A DNA stretch of 64,000 nt from Pseudolabrys sp. (GCA_017849615.1 JAFIGS010000011.1:434001-498000); one strand, 5' to 3'. Positions 41,649 through 51,559 are shown, counted from the stretch's first letter. Notes: a model not told the origin generated them from the sequence alone. Program-made: numbers and translations.

Positions 41649-43469
41649 CTAGTGATTGTCCCGCGGAATGTATTTCTGCGCGACGCGCTGGTACTTGACC
41701 GCCGGCTTGAGCACCATGCCTTCGCCGAGTTGATCAACCATGCCGCGCTGGATTTCCTGCCACGGCGTCTGGCTCGGCGGATATTTGAAGCCGCCCTGCT
41801 TCTCCAGCGCCGCCTTTCGTTCGGCGAACTCCGCCTTGGAAATCAGAATGTCGGCGGTGCCCTTGTTGAGGTCGATGCGGACGCGGTCGCCGGTCTTGAG
41901 AATGGCGAGTCCGCCGCCGGCCGCCGCTTCCGGCGAGGCGTTGAGGATCGACGGCGATGCCGAGGTGCCGGACTGACGGCCGTCGCCGATGCAGGGCAGC
42001 GACGTGACGCCCTTCCTGATGAGGTAATCCGGCGGCTGCATGTTCACGACTTCCGCCGCGCCCGGATAGCCGATCGGCCCGGCGCCGCGGATGAACAGCA
42101 TGGTGTTCTCGTCGATCTTGAGCTTTGGATCGTCGATGCGGTGGTGATAATCCTCCGGTCCCTCGAACACGACGGCGCGGCCTTCAAAGGCGTTCAGGTC
42201 CTTGGGATTCTTCAGATAGCGGTCGCGGAATTCGTCGGAGATGACCGACAGCTTCATCACCGCGGAGTCGAACAGATTGCCGTGCAGCACCTTGAAGCCG
42301 GCCTTTTCCTTCATCGGCTTCTTGTAGGGGCGGATCACGTCTTCGTTGACGATTCTAGCGCGTTTGACGTTCTCGCCCATCGTCTTGCCGTTGACGGTGA
42401 TGGCGTCGGCGTGGATCTTTTTCGCTTTGAGCAGTTCGTTCATCACAGCGGGCAGGCCGCCGGCGCGATAATATTCTTCGGCGAGATAGAAGCCGGCCGG
42501 CTGCATGTTCACCAGCAGCGGGATGTCGAGGCCGACCTTCTCCCAGTCGGAGATGTCGAGCTTGACGCCGATATGTTTGGCGATGGCGTTGATGTGGATC
42601 GGCGCGTTGGTCGAGCCGCCGATCGCCGAATTGGCCATAATGGTGTTCTCGAACGCCTTGCGAGTGAGAATGTCGGAGGGCTTCAAGTCCTCATGCACGA
42701 TTTCGACGGCGCGCACGCCGGTGTCATAGGCGATCTGGCCGCGCTCGCGGTAGGGCGCCGGAATGGCGGCGCAGCCCGGCAGCGACATGCCGAGCGCTTC
42801 GGCCAGTGCATTCATGGTCGAGGCCGTGCCCATGGTGTTGCAGTGGCCGACCGACGGCGCCGAGTTGGCGACCAGATCGATGAATTGCTGATAGGTGATC
42901 TTGCCGGCGGCGTGATCTTCGCGCGCCTGCCACACAACCATGCCGGAGCCGATACGGCGCTCGCCGTCCCAGCCATTGAGCATCGGCCCGCCCGACAACA
43001 CGATCGCGGGAATGTTCACGGTCGCCGCCGCCATGATGCAGGCCGGCGTGGTCTTGTCGCAGCCGGTCATCAGCACGACGCCGTCGAGCGGATAGCCGTA
43101 CAGGATTTCGACGAGGCCGAGATAAGCGAGGTTGCGGTCCAGCGCGGCGCCGGGGCGCTTGCCGGTTTCCTGGATCGGATGCACCGGGAATTCGAAGGCG
43201 ATGCCGCCGGCGGCTCGGATGCCTTCGCGCACGCGCGAGGCCAGATCGAGGTGATGGCGGTTGCAGGGCGACAGGTCGGAGCCGGTCTGGGCGATGCCGA
43301 TGATCGGCTTGCCGGAGGTGAGTTCGGCGCGGGTCAGGCCCCAGTTCAGGTAGCGCTCCAGATAGAGCGCGGTCATGCCCGGGTTTTCCGGATTGTCGAA
43401 CCAGAGCTGCGAGCGCAGGCTCTTGCCCTTCGGCTTCTTTTCGGACGAGCCGGATTTCCGCTGCTTCAT
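41649..43469 (-). CDS. IlvD/Edd-family dehydratase, xylonate dehydratase-like
   Basis: 606 residues. [55 protein letters not shown] and [13 protein letters not shown] carry the [Fe-S] cysteines. [20 protein letters not shown] and the C-terminal [17 protein letters not shown] closely resemble Caulobacter XylD. It removes water from an aldonic acid (xylonate, arabinonate, fuconate or galactonate are all possible), giving a 2-keto-3-deoxy acid for the neighbouring dehydrogenase. Confidence 0.88.
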   Translation of the reverse strand: MKQRKSGSSEKKPKGKSLRSQLWFDNPENPGMTALYLERYLNWGLTRAELTSGKPIIGIAQTGSDLSPCNRHHLDLASRVREGIRAAGGIAFEFPVHPIQETGKRPGAALDRNLAYLGLVEILYGYPLDGVVLMTGCDKTTPACIMAAATVNIPAIVLSGGPMLNGWDGERRIGSGMVVWQAREDHAAGKITYQQFIDLVANSAPSVGHCNTMGTASTMNALAEALGMSLPGCAAIPAPYRERGQIAYDTGVRAVEIVHEDLKPSDILTRKAFENTIMANSAIGGSTNAPIHINAIAKHIGVKLDISDWEKVGLDIPLLVNMQPAGFYLAEEYYRAGGLPAVMNELLKAKKIHADAITVNGKTMGENVKRARIVNEDVIRPYKKPMKEKAGFKVLHGNLFDSAVMKLSVISDEFRDRYLKNPKDLNAFEGRAVVFEGPEDYHHRIDDPKLKIDENTMLFIRGAGPIGYPGAAEVVNMQPPDYLIRKGVTSLPCIGDGRQSGTSASPSILNASPEAAAGGGLAILKTGDRVRIDLNKGTADILISKAEFAERKAALEKQGGFKYPPSQTPWQEIQRGMVDQLGEGMVLKPAVKYQRVAQKYIPRDNH

Positions 43470-43743
43470 GTAATTCGCTCCCTTGGCGCCGGGCGGCGCG
43501 TCATTGCTTGGTGGCTGGCTTGTGGCCGCAGCCTTGTTGGGTCGTCTGGAAAGGCGCGCCCTGCTGGCATGTCAGATGCGGGCAAGGCGGTAGCGCGTGG
43601 CGAGACCTCCGGGCGGGCTCTAGCCCTTTTAGTTCGGCTCCAAGTTGAGCGTAATTCCCGGGTTTGGGCAACGGGGCGTTTGTGTGCGGTGCGGAAGCCG
43701 CGCTCAGCCTGCGCGGCCGGGCTTGCCAGTCGGGATTTGCACC
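43470..43743. other. Gene-free gap between the dehydratase gene and fixJ
   Basis: 274 bp with no supported gene on either strand. It must hold the dehydratase promoter. I see no FixK box and no clear palindrome here. Confidence 0.5.
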
Positions 43744-44394
43744 TCAGGGTTTGCGGGGCTCACCCAGGATGCCGGCCAGCATCGCCATACGCACCAGGTC
43801 GGACAGGCTGTTGGCGCTCATCTTGGTCATCAGGTTGGCGCGATAGATCTCGACCGTCCGCGGACTGATGCCGAGGTCGAACGCGATAGTCTTGTTCGGG
43901 TGGCCCGCGACCAGACCCTCGAGCACCTGGCGCTCGCGGTTGGACAGCGCTGCGAGTTTCTCGTTGATTCCACCCAGTTCGGCATTGCGCTTGCCGTTGT
44001 CGGCAACCTCGCTCAAGGCGGATTTGACGGAGGCGATCAGCACATCATCGTCGAACGGCTTTTCCAGAAAGTCGACGGCGCCGATCTTCATCGCCTCGAC
44101 GGCCAGCGCGATGTCGCCGTGTCCGGTAATGACAATCACCGGAAGTGCGGGCTTGTGCTGCCGCACATGCTTGAGCAGCTCGATGCCGGTGATGTCCGGC
44201 ATGCGCACGTCGGTCACCACGCAGCCGGAATTGATCTGCGGCAGCGCGTCGATGAATGCCTTGGCGGAGTCGAAACCGCGCGCCTTGATGCCCGCGGTCG
44301 AGAGCAGAAACTCGAGCGACTGGCGGACGGCGTCGTCATCGTCAATCACATAGATGGTCGGATCGGCCATGGTCGGTTTTGCAGGCTCAGTCAT
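43744..44394 (-). CDS. fixJ: FixJ, response regulator of the oxygen-sensing pair
   Basis: 216 residues from ATG 44394, which overlaps the fixL stop by 8 bases (ATGACTGA). Receiver domain starts [18 protein letters not shown]; phosphorylated Asp about 62 in [15 protein letters not shown] carries the conserved Lys. LuxR-type HTH about 150-210 ([20 protein letters not shown], then [16 protein letters not shown]). It activates fixK when oxygen is low. Confidence 0.95.
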   Translation of the reverse strand: MTEPAKPTMADPTIYVIDDDDAVRQSLEFLLSTAGIKARGFDSAKAFIDALPQINSGCVVTDVRMPDITGIELLKHVRQHKPALPVIVITGHGDIALAVEAMKIGAVDFLEKPFDDDVLIASVKSALSEVADNGKRNAELGGINEKLAALSNRERQVLEGLVAGHPNKTIAFDLGISPRTVEIYRANLMTKMSANSLSDLVRMAMLAGILGEPRKP

Positions 44395-45889
44395 CGTCGA
44401 CGTCACCCTCCTGTACCGCCGCGAGCGTGAAATGGAAAGTCGTGCCGCCGTTCGCATTGGGTTCCGCCCAGATGCGGCCGTTGTGCGCCTCGATGATGGT
44501 GCGCGATATCGACAGCCCGACGCCCATGCCCTGCGCCTTGGTGGTGATGAAGGGCTGGAACAGATGGTCGGCGACCTCGGCCGCGATGCCCGGCCCGGTG
44601 TCGGCGACGCTGACGCGCACCTGGCCCTCGCCCTCGGGAACGACCGAAACGGTCAGGTCGCGAATACTGGACTCTTCCATGGCGTCCATGGCGTTGCGGA
44701 TGAGGTTGAGCAGAACCTGCTGGACCTGCACCCGGTCGGCGAGCACGAGATCGACATGCGGGTCGAACTTGAACTGCACGCGGATGCCGCGGTCTTTCAC
44801 GCCGACCAGCGCCAGCGCGCTCGCTTCCTCAACCAGCTTGGTGATGCTTTCGACTCGCCGCTCGCTCTCGCCGCGGGCGACGAAATCGCGCAGCCGGCGG
44901 ATGATCTGCCCGGCCCGCATCGCCTGCTCGGACGCCTTGCCGAGCGCATCGCGCAGCACCGGAATCTGTTCGGCGCTGTCGCCCTCGAGAATGCGCTGCG
45001 AACCTTTCAGATAGTTCGAAATCGCCGCCAGCGGCTGGTTGAGCTCGTGCGCCAGGGTCGAGGCCATCTCGCCCATCGCGGTGAGCCGTGAGATATGCAC
45101 GAGTTCGGATTGCAGTTCCTGCAGCCGCTGCTCGGTCTGCTGCCGCTCGGTCAGGTCGCGGATGAAGCCTGTGAAGAAGCGGCGGTCTCCCGAGCGCATT
45201 TCGCCGACGGCGAGCTCCATGGGAAAGGTCGAGCCGTCCATGCGCTGACCCACCACGACACGGCCAATGCCGATGATGCGGCGTTCGCCCGTGCGCCGGT
45301 AGCGGTTGATGTATTCGTCATGATTCGTCTGATAAGGGTCCGGCATCAGTATCTTGACGTTCTTGCCGATGACGTCGGCGGCCTTGCAGCCGAACAGCCG
45401 CTCGGCGGCGCTCGAGAATGACTGCATGTTGCCGAACTCGTCGATCACGATCATCGCTTCCGGAACGGTGTCGAGGATCGACTGCAGATGCGCTTCGCGC
45501 GCCAGTGCATTGCGCGTCATGATGTTGGCGCGTTCGCGGTTGAGGCGTAGCAGCTCGCCGCCCCACGCGGTTGCCGCGCCGATCAGCGCGAAGGCAATGG
45601 TGCTGACCACGAGGGTCTGCGACGGGGGGCCGTCGGTGCCCAACAGCAGTATGGTGCAGAGCAGGCTCAGCGCGGTGGCGAGCAGGCCGGGCCCAAGGCC
45701 CCCCAGGCCCGACGCGAGCAGGATCGGCGGTACGAAATACAAGAATACCGCGTCGCTGTAGAGGTCGGGCGTGAGCAGCGCGCGGGCCGCCAGCGCCAGC
45801 ACGACCACGATCGGCGCGACACCGTAACGCCAGACGCCGTTCTGCGGCTGGACGGTGAAAGGCCCAATTTTTTCAAACACTTCCGACAT
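44387..45889 (-). CDS. fixL: FixL, heme-PAS oxygen-sensing histidine kinase
   Basis: 500 residues. Four N-terminal membrane helices (about 20-115), a linker, then one heme PAS domain (about 130-250). Heme-ligand His190 sits in [13 protein letters not shown] and Arg210 in [10 protein letters not shown], matching His200 and Arg220 of B. japonicum FixL. Kinase: H-box His281 in [13 protein letters not shown]-box [12 protein letters not shown], and [12 protein letters not shown]. FixL is switched off by bound O2. Coupled to fixJ. Confidence 0.95.
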   Translation of the reverse strand: MSEVFEKIGPFTVQPQNGVWRYGVAPIVVVLALAARALLTPDLYSDAVFLYFVPPILLASGLGGLGPGLLATALSLLCTILLLGTDGPPSQTLVVSTIAFALIGAATAWGGELLRLNRERANIMTRNALAREAHLQSILDTVPEAMIVIDEFGNMQSFSSAAERLFGCKAADVIGKNVKILMPDPYQTNHDEYINRYRRTGERRIIGIGRVVVGQRMDGSTFPMELAVGEMRSGDRRFFTGFIRDLTERQQTEQRLQELQSELVHISRLTAMGEMASTLAHELNQPLAAISNYLKGSQRILEGDSAEQIPVLRDALGKASEQAMRAGQIIRRLRDFVARGESERRVESITKLVEEASALALVGVKDRGIRVQFKFDPHVDLVLADRVQVQQVLLNLIRNAMDAMEESSIRDLTVSVVPEGEGQVRVSVADTGPGIAAEVADHLFQPFITTKAQGMGVGLSISRTIIEAHNGRIWAEPNANGGTTFHFTLAAVQEGDVDDD

Positions 45890-46045
45890 CCAGCCTTACC
45901 CCGCCGGGCGACATTTGGATAACCGCCTGGGCCGGTATCCCGCACCTCCGGGAAAACCCCTATGGAGATTATCTGAATTTTGGCCGGTGCGCGCCTGGCT
46001 TACCAAGGTGCCATCCAATCGAGCGCAGGTTGCGCTCCAGACAGG

Positions 46046-46729
46046 ATGGATCAGATGCACAGCCAGATGACCGCCCGGACCTCCCAGGCTCACACGAACG
46101 CCGCCGCCATGGCGCGTCCCCAGACCATGGGTGAAACGATCGAGCTGATGGGCGCGGTGATGCCGTTCGCCCGCAACGCGGAAATCTACGGCGAGAACGA
46201 GCCCGCCGAATATCTCTACAAGGTCGTCAGCGGCGCCGTGCGGACCTATCGGGTTCTCAACGACGGCCGCCGCCAGATCGGCGCCTTCTATCTGCCGGGC
46301 GATGTCTTCGGCATCGAAGTCAGCGACCAGCACACCTTCTCGGCCGAGTCGATCGTGGACAGCAAGGTGATGCTGATCAAGCGCAGCTCGCTTGCGTCCT
46401 TGGCGGGGCGCAGCGTCGACGTCGCGCGCCAGCTCTGGACCATGGCGGCGACCGAACTGCAGCGCACCCAGGACCACACCATGCTGCTGATCAAGACCGC
46501 GCAGGAGCGCGTCGCCGGATTCCTGCTCGAAATGGCCAAGCGCGCGCCGCGCGCCAATGCCGTCGAGCTGCCGATGTCGCGTCAGGACATTGCGGACTAT
46601 CTCGGTCTCACCATCGAAACCGTGTCGCGCACCCTGACCCAGCTTGAGAATTCGGCGGCGATCGAAGTGCCGACCTCGCGCCGCATCGTGTTGCGCAATC
46701 AGGCCGCGCTGAGCCGCCTGAACGGCTGA
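46046..46729 (+). CDS. fixK: FixK, CRP/FNR-family activator
   Basis: 227 residues from ATG 46046; ATG 46055 is also plausible and has AGGA at better spacing. Cyclic-nucleotide-like fold about 25-140 (NAEIYGENEPAEYLYKVVSG), dimer helix, and HTH with recognition helix about 185-200 (DYLGLTIETVSRTLTQLEN). ETVSR reads TTGA half-sites. No cysteine occurs anywhere, so it has neither the FNR iron-sulfur cluster nor the reactive Cys of B. japonicum FixK2. Divergent from fixL; a terminator follows. Confidence 0.93.
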   Translation: MDQMHSQMTARTSQAHTNAAAMARPQTMGETIELMGAVMPFARNAEIYGENEPAEYLYKVVSGAVRTYRVLNDGRRQIGAFYLPGDVFGIEVSDQHTFSAESIVDSKVMLIKRSSLASLAGRSVDVARQLWTMAATELQRTQDHTMLLIKTAQERVAGFLLEMAKRAPRANAVELPMSRQDIADYLGLTIETVSRTLTQLENSAAIEVPTSRRIVLRNQAALSRLNG

Positions 46730-46762
46730 TTTCCGAGAGCTTTGAGTTTCCTCCCCCGACTG

Positions 46763-46789
46763 CCCCGGCCGTTCGCCGGGGCTTTTCTT
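46763..46789 (+). terminator. Rho-independent terminator after fixK
   Basis: CCCCGGC (46763-46769), loop CGTTC, GCCGGGG (46775-46781), then CTTTTCTTT. Standard intrinsic terminator about 34 bases past the stop. Confidence 0.85.
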
Positions 46790-46801
46790 TACGCGCGGCG
46801 A

Positions 46802-46815
46802 TTGACTTCGATCAA
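46802..46815 (+). promoter_or_regulatory. FixK/FNR box 1, before the CBS-BON gene
   Basis: TTGACTTCGATCAA, full TTGA-N6-TCAA symmetry, centred about 61 bases ahead of the ATG at 46870. A -10-like TTGAGAT lies some 30 bases on, as in class II activation. Confidence 0.88.
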
Positions 46816-46869
46816 CATCATACCCCTACCGCGGTGTTGAGATGCGGCATCCATTCCAGGAGGCCAGCC

Positions 46870-47604
46870 ATGAACGCCAGCGATGTCATGACCCGCGATG
46901 TCGTCACGATCGGACCCGACGCCACCGTGCTGCAGGCGGCGCGGCTGATGCTGCAGAACCGGATCAGCGGCCTGCCGGTGATCGACGCCGAGGGCAACCT
47001 TGTCGGCGTCGTCTCGGAAGGCGACTTCCTGCGCCGCCGCGAAACCAGGACCGAGAAGCGCCGTTCGCGCTGGCTCGAATTCATCATGGGGCCGGGCAAG
47101 ATCGCGGAAGAATACACCCATACGCATGGCAGCCGGGTCGACGAGGTCATGACCCGCGACGTGCAGACCGTCGATGAAAACGCGGCGCTCGAGGACATCA
47201 TCGAGTTGATGGAGAGGCACCGTATCAAGCGCGTCCCGGTGATGTCGGGCGCCGCTCTGGTCGGCATCGTGACGCGCTCCAACCTGATGCGGGCCATGGT
47301 GAGCATCGCCCGGGTGACGCCGGCCTCGGCGTCGCCGAAGGACGACGGCGCCATCCGCAACCAGATCCTGGCCGAGATGGACGCACAGAGCTGGGCGCCG
47401 GTCGCCTCGCTCGACGTCGTGGTTCGGGACGGCGTGGTCGAACTGTTCGGCGTGATTACCGACGAGCGGCAGCGCGACGCCGTCAAGGTCGCCTGCGAGA
47501 ACGTCGCCGGCGTCAAGTCGGTGAAGGATCATTTGTGCTGGATCGATCCGGTATCGGGCGTCGCGCTCGAAGCTTCAGATATTGCCGAGCCGCCGCGCCA
47601 CTGA
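46870..47604 (+). CDS. Two CBS domains plus BON domain protein
   Basis: 244 residues from ATG 46870 with AGGAGG ahead. CBS 1 about 1-60 (MNASDVMTRDVVTIGPDATV, NRISGLPVIDAEGNLVGVVS), CBS 2 about 95-150 (VDEVMTRDVQTV, RIKRVPVMSGAALVGIV) and a BON domain about 165-230 (VVVRDGVVELFGVITDERQR). CBS pairs bind adenine nucleotides; BON domains bind membranes or lipids. Together they suggest an energy-state sensor at the membrane. The FixK box places it in the low-oxygen response. Confidence 0.9.
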   Translation: MNASDVMTRDVVTIGPDATVLQAARLMLQNRISGLPVIDAEGNLVGVVSEGDFLRRRETRTEKRRSRWLEFIMGPGKIAEEYTHTHGSRVDEVMTRDVQTVDENAALEDIIELMERHRIKRVPVMSGAALVGIVTRSNLMRAMVSIARVTPASASPKDDGAIRNQILAEMDAQSWAPVASLDVVVRDGVVELFGVITDERQRDAVKVACENVAGVKSVKDHLCWIDPVSGVALEASDIAEPPRH

Positions 47605-47619
47605 GGCGCCGCCGCGGCT

Positions 47620-47633
47620 TTGATTTCCGTCAA
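47620..47633 (+). promoter_or_regulatory. FixK/FNR box 2, before hsp20
   Basis: TTGATTTCCGTCAA, centred about 94 bases before the hsp20 ATG; a -10-like GATAGT (47655-47660) is some 31 bases downstream of the centre, as expected. Confidence 0.85.
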
Positions 47634-47720
47634 GGTGGGGCGGCGCCGGTGGACGATAGTGGCGCAGATCGCCGGCAACCGGCGGTCGTGCGTCTCACTG
47701 CGTAACCGACGGAGGCATGC

Positions 47721-48215
47721 ATGTCGTTACGATCTCTCATTCCGGTCGGCCGTGACCGGCAGAACAATATCAAGGCCGAGCCCTTCTTTTCCCTGCAGCG
47801 CGAAATCGACCGCCTGTTCGACGATTTCGCTCGCGGCTTTCCCACGCTGAGCAGCTTCGGCAACGGCAATGGCAACGGCGGCAAGCTGTTGCCGAGCGTC
47901 GATGTCGTCGAGACCGACAAGGAGATCGAGATCACGGCCGAACTGCCGGGGCTCGAGGAGAAGGACGTCCAGCTCAACGTCGCCGACAATGTCCTCACCA
48001 TCCGCGGCGAGAAGAAAGCCGAGAAGGAAGAGAAGGACAAGGATTACCGGCTGGTCGAACGCAGCTATGGCGCCTTCGAGCGCACTCTGGAATTGCCGGC
48101 TGGCGTCGATGTTGACGCGATCAAGGCCAGCATCGCCAAGGGCGTGCTCAAGGTCACCGTGCCGAAGCCGGCGCCGGCGCAAGCCAAGAAGATCGAGGTC
48201 CAGTCCGCGGCCTGA
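47721..48215 (+). CDS. Hsp20-family small heat-shock protein
   Basis: 164 residues. Flexible N-terminal part, then the alpha-crystallin domain about 50-145 (SVDVVETDKEIEITAELPGL, GAFERTLELPAGVDVDAIKA), and the conserved IxI/V-type tail region with Pro-Ala-Lys. Holds unfolding proteins. The box upstream suggests induction at low oxygen rather than by heat alone. Confidence 0.93.
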   Translation: MSLRSLIPVGRDRQNNIKAEPFFSLQREIDRLFDDFARGFPTLSSFGNGNGNGGKLLPSVDVVETDKEIEITAELPGLEEKDVQLNVADNVLTIRGEKKAEKEEKDKDYRLVERSYGAFERTLELPAGVDVDAIKASIAKGVLKVTVPKPAPAQAKKIEVQSAA

Positions 48216-48318
48216 CGGCTGACCTGCCTTGTCATCTGCCAGACCGGCGCGCCGCGTGCCCCCCACGCGGCGCGCTTTTGTTTGGGCGAGCTTTGCCCTG
48301 CAACTCTTCGGTGCCCGT

Positions 48319-48332
48319 TTGACTTGGCTCAA
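48319..48332 (+). promoter_or_regulatory. FixK/FNR box 3, before the DASS transporter gene
   Basis: TTGACTTGGCTCAA, centred about 68 bases ahead of ATG 48394, with CATCAT at the -10 distance. Confidence 0.83.
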
Positions 48333-48393
48333 CGGCATCCGCCGGTTGTCCGCCATCATCTCGTCCCGAGACAACTCGTCCGGGAGGATGCCC

Positions 48394-49905
48394 ATGTCGG
48401 CTCAGCCAGCCATTGCGCCCGCCGCCGGCGGCGCCCCGTCCAGCACCAACTGGTTCGCCTCGAACTGGGGCCTGATCGCCGCGCTCGCGGCGATGATCGC
48501 CGTGCTTCTGTTGCCGACGCCGGCGGGGCTGCCGGTCGCCGGCCATCGCATGCTGGCGATCTTCGCCTTCGCGGTCATCGTCTGGATCACCGAAGCGCTC
48601 GATTACGCCATCAGCGCCGTCGTCATCGCCGCGCTGATGGCGCTGCTGCTCGGCCTGTCACCGAACATCGCCAATCCCAAGGTGCTGATCGGCACCGGCG
48701 CGGCGCTGACCACGGCCGTGAGCGGCTTCGGCAACACGGCGCTGACCCTGGTCGCGGCCGCGCTGTTCCTTGCCGCCGCCATGACCATCACCGGCCTCGA
48801 CCGCCGCATCGCGCTGGTCATTCTGGCGCGCGTCGGCGCCCGCACCAGCCGCATCGTCATCGGCAGCATCGTCGTCGCCACCGTGCTCGCCTTCCTGGTG
48901 CCGAGCGCCACGGCGCGCGCCGCCGCGGTGATTCCGATCATGATGGGTATCGTCCTGGCCTTCGGCGTCGACAAGCGGAGCCGCTTCGCCGGTCTGTTGA
49001 TGATCACCACCGTGCAGGCCGTCAGCATCTGGAACGTCGGCATCAAGACCGCCGCGGCGCAGAACATGGTGGCGGTCGGCTTCATGCATACCTTGCTCAA
49101 GCAGGACGTGACCTGGCTGAACTGGCTCATCGCCGCGGCGCCGTTCTCGATCCTGATGTCGATCGGCCTTTACGTCATCATGATGGTGATGATGCCGCCG
49201 GAGGCAAAGGAGATCCCCGGCGGCCAGGCCGCGGTGCAGAAGTCCCTGAGCGAACTCGGCCCGATGACCGGCCGTGAGGCGCGCCTGCTGGCGATCTCGC
49301 TCACGCTGCTCTGCTTCTGGGCCACCGAGGGCATCCTGCATTCCTTCGATTCATCGACAACGACGGTCGTCGCCGTGGCGCTGCTGTTCCTGCCCGGCAT
49401 CGGCGTGATGGACTGGAAGAAGGCCAATCCGCTGATCCCGTGGGGCACCATCGTGCTGTTCGGCGTCGGCATCAGCCTCGGCACCGCGTTGTTGCAGACG
49501 CAAGCGGCGCCGTGGCTCGCCAACCTCATCGTGCAGGGGTTCGGCCTCAACGCCATGCCGGTCCTAACCATCCTGGCGGTGATGGCGGCCTTCCTGATCG
49601 TCATCCATCTCGGCTTCGCCAGCGCGACGGCGCTCGCCTCGTCGATGATCCCGATCGTGATCGCGGTGATGCAGAAAGTGCAGACGCCGGGCCTCAACGT
49701 TCTAGGCATGACGCTGCTGCTGCAGTTCGTCGTCTCGTTCGGCTTCATCCTGCCGGTGAATTCGCCGCAAGGCATGGTGGCCTACGGCACCGAGACTTTC
49801 GCGGCGCGCGACTTTGTCCGTACCGGCATCGTCATCACCGTGCTGGCCTACGCGCTGACGCTGCTGCTCGGCGCTACCTACTGGCGCTGGCTGGGATACG
49901 TCTGA
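48394..49905 (+). CDS. DASS (SLC13)-family anion transporter
   Basis: 503 residues from ATG 48394 (GGGAGG 6 bases ahead); an ATG two codons earlier is also in frame. About twelve membrane segments. Family marks include WITEALDYAISAVVIAALMA, VPSATARAAAVIPIMMG and the C-terminal FILPVNSPQGMVAYGTE with the substrate-binding NSP. Transports dicarboxylates, sulfate or similar with Na+. A FixK box lies before it and a Spy-like gene 31 bases after. Confidence 0.9.
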   Translation: MSAQPAIAPAAGGAPSSTNWFASNWGLIAALAAMIAVLLLPTPAGLPVAGHRMLAIFAFAVIVWITEALDYAISAVVIAALMALLLGLSPNIANPKVLIGTGAALTTAVSGFGNTALTLVAAALFLAAAMTITGLDRRIALVILARVGARTSRIVIGSIVVATVLAFLVPSATARAAAVIPIMMGIVLAFGVDKRSRFAGLLMITTVQAVSIWNVGIKTAAAQNMVAVGFMHTLLKQDVTWLNWLIAAAPFSILMSIGLYVIMMVMMPPEAKEIPGGQAAVQKSLSELGPMTGREARLLAISLTLLCFWATEGILHSFDSSTTTVVAVALLFLPGIGVMDWKKANPLIPWGTIVLFGVGISLGTALLQTQAAPWLANLIVQGFGLNAMPVLTILAVMAAFLIVIHLGFASATALASSMIPIVIAVMQKVQTPGLNVLGMTLLLQFVVSFGFILPVNSPQGMVAYGTETFAARDFVRTGIVITVLAYALTLLLGATYWRWLGYV

Positions 49906-49936
49906 CGTGGGGCCATTTGAGAAGGAGGACAGTACA

Positions 49937-50434
49937 ATGAAACGGCGACGAATGATGGCGACGGCAGTACTGATCGCAGGCCTCGCGGCAGCGCCCGCGC
50001 TGGCCCAGCCGATGGGACCCGGTGGACCGGGTTACGGCCCCGGCATGATGATGGGTCCGGGGATGATGGGCGGGCGCGACGGTCGCGGCATGGCGTGGAT
50101 GTGTTCGCCGCGAGGCGCGGGGCTTGCCGAGTGGCGCAAGGAACGCATCGAGCGGTTGCTTAAGCCGACCGAGGCGCAGCGCAAGGCGCTGGACGACCTG
50201 CAGGCTGCTTCGGTCAAAGCGGCTGAAACGGTCACGGCGGCATGCCCGGGCGAATTTCCCGTCAGCGCTCCGGCCCGGCTTGAGCTGATGGAGAAGAGGA
50301 TGGAGGCCATGCTCGCCGCAGTGAAGACGGTGCGCCCGGCCTTCGATGCGTTCTACGCAACGTTGAGCGAAGAGCAGAAGGCGCGCCTCAATTCATCGGC
50401 GCCGCGCGGATGGGGCTGGGGCCGCTGGCGGTGA
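49937..50434 (+). CDS. Spy/CpxP-like periplasmic protein (LTxxQ family)
   Basis: 165 residues from ATG 49937 (GGAGGA ahead). Signal peptide MKRRRMMATAVLIAGLAAAP ending ALA-QP, then a Gly/Met-rich stretch (GYGPGMMMGPGMMGG, possible metal binding), and two degenerate LTxxQ motifs (LKPTEAQRKALDD, LSEEQKARLN). Spy-type proteins chaperone periplasmic proteins or bind metals. It lies 31 bases after the DASS gene, so it shares the FixK-driven transcript. Confidence 0.8.
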   Translation: MKRRRMMATAVLIAGLAAAPALAQPMGPGGPGYGPGMMMGPGMMGGRDGRGMAWMCSPRGAGLAEWRKERIERLLKPTEAQRKALDDLQAASVKAAETVTAACPGEFPVSAPARLELMEKRMEAMLAAVKTVRPAFDAFYATLSEEQKARLNSSAPRGWGWGRWR

Positions 50435-50460
50435 TCCCGCTTCCGGTTCTGCGAATAAAA

Positions 50461-50486
50461 GAAGCCCCGGCCTTGGCCGGGGCTTC
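50461..50486. terminator. Bidirectional terminator between the Spy-like and ompW genes
   Basis: GAAGCCCCGGCC-TT-GGCCGGGGCTTC, twelve-base perfect stem, with A-rich sequence on the left (AAAA) and TTGGTCTT on the right. It can serve both converging genes. Confidence 0.85.
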
Positions 50487-50534
50487 TTGGTCTTGGCGGG
50501 CGTGCAGGACGACCCGCACGATCTTTACGAAGTC

Positions 50535-51215
50535 TCAGAACTTGTAGGTGACGCCGGCGCCGATCAGCCACGGGTCGAGATTGACCTTGCCGGTCATCGG
50601 AGCGCCGCCGACGATGCCGTCCCAGCTCGGGCGCAGCCACAGCTTCTTGACGTCGACGTTGATGCCCCAGTGCCTGTCGATCATATAGTCGAAGCCGATC
50701 TGCAGGGCCGGAGCGGCGGTGTTCTTCAGGTGGCTGCTCGTGACCGTGCCGCCCGCGGCCGACTGGCTGAAGAAGAAAGTGTAGTTCACGCCGGCGCCGA
50801 TATAGGGCTTGAACGCGCCCCAATCGGTGAAGTGATACTGCAAGGTCAGGGTCGGCGGCAGCAGCCAGGCCTTGCCGACGTCAACACCGGCGATCGTACC
50901 GGTGCCGCTCACGCTATGCTTGGTGACACCAAGGATGAGTTCGGCCGCGATGTTTCTGGTGAAAAAATAGGTGATGTCGAGTTCCGGAACGAGCGAATCC
51001 GTCGTCGTCAGACTCGAGCCCGCGATCTGGTCGACCGTGCCCGAGTTGCGCGTCACCACGCCCAGCGCGCGCAAGCGGATCATCCACGGATTGAATAGAT
51101 CGACGACCGGCGCCTTGTAGACCGGTTTGGCCGGCAGATCGGCCGCGACGGCGGGCGCCGCTGCGAGACCGAGGAACGCCGCGACAAGCGCCGGCGCGAT
51201 TTTACGAAGTGTCAT
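50535..51215 (-). CDS. ompW: OmpW-family outer-membrane protein
   Basis: 226 residues from ATG 51215. Signal peptide MTLRKIAPALVAAFLGLAAA ending ...PAVA-AD. Mature part has the alternating strands of an eight-stranded barrel (WMIRLRALGVVTRNSGTV, YFFTRNIAAELILGVTKH, LTLQYHFTDWGAFKPYIGAG) and ends with aromatic Phe (GVTYKF). OmpW is a small hydrophobic-channel protein whose gene is under FNR control in E. coli. A FixK box lies upstream here too. Confidence 0.9.
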   Translation of the reverse strand: MTLRKIAPALVAAFLGLAAAPAVAADLPAKPVYKAPVVDLFNPWMIRLRALGVVTRNSGTVDQIAGSSLTTTDSLVPELDITYFFTRNIAAELILGVTKHSVSGTGTIAGVDVGKAWLLPPTLTLQYHFTDWGAFKPYIGAGVNYTFFFSQSAAGGTVTSSHLKNTAAPALQIGFDYMIDRHWGINVDVKKLWLRPSWDGIVGGAPMTGKVNLDPWLIGAGVTYKF

Positions 51216-51307
51216 GTTTGACCCCTGAACCCCATTTAGTGCGCGGCGCGATGCCGCGATCGAGGATTGAACGGCTAACATTCAACAGGCGGGCGACCCC
51301 GGTAAAA

Positions 51308-51321
51308 TTGACCGACGTCAA
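51308..51321 (-). promoter_or_regulatory. FixK/FNR box 4, before ompW
   Basis: TTGACCGACGTCAA, read here on the plus strand (on the ompW strand TTGACGTCGGTCAA), centred about 99 bases ahead of the ompW start at 51215. TTGAAT lies at the -10 distance on the ompW strand. Confidence 0.8.
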
Positions 51322-51545
51322 ACAAATTGGCGAACTGTTGTCGCCGTGCATCGGTGCCGCACATTTCAAGGCGCGATACCGCCAGAACAATCGCGATGAG
51401 TTGCGTGTAGCGCAGGATTTACCGCGCTTTCGATAAGAGCCAGCTATTGCGCCGGGATGGATATTGATGGGGCGACGCCGACGAATCGCCGCGGCTTCGC
51501 GGCGTGATCGACGCAAGCGGCGCGTTTTCCCGGCCATACCACAGT

Positions 51546-51559
51546 TTGACTTGCATCAA
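51546..51559 (+). promoter_or_regulatory. FixK/FNR box 5, before ccoN
   Basis: TTGACTTGCATCAA, centred about 86 bases before ccoN, with a -10-like AATAGT at 51582-51587, the correct distance for a class II promoter. Confidence 0.9.

Noticed and set aside
43470..45889. Nitrogen fixation cluster suggested by the fix gene names
   Set aside because: No nif genes are present; fixLJK and ccoNOQP/ccoGHIS serve microaerobic respiration in many non-fixing bacteria.
45890..46045. FixJ-binding site in the fixL-fixK gap
   Set aside because: The gap must hold the fixK promoter, but I could not match a convincing FixJ site by eye.
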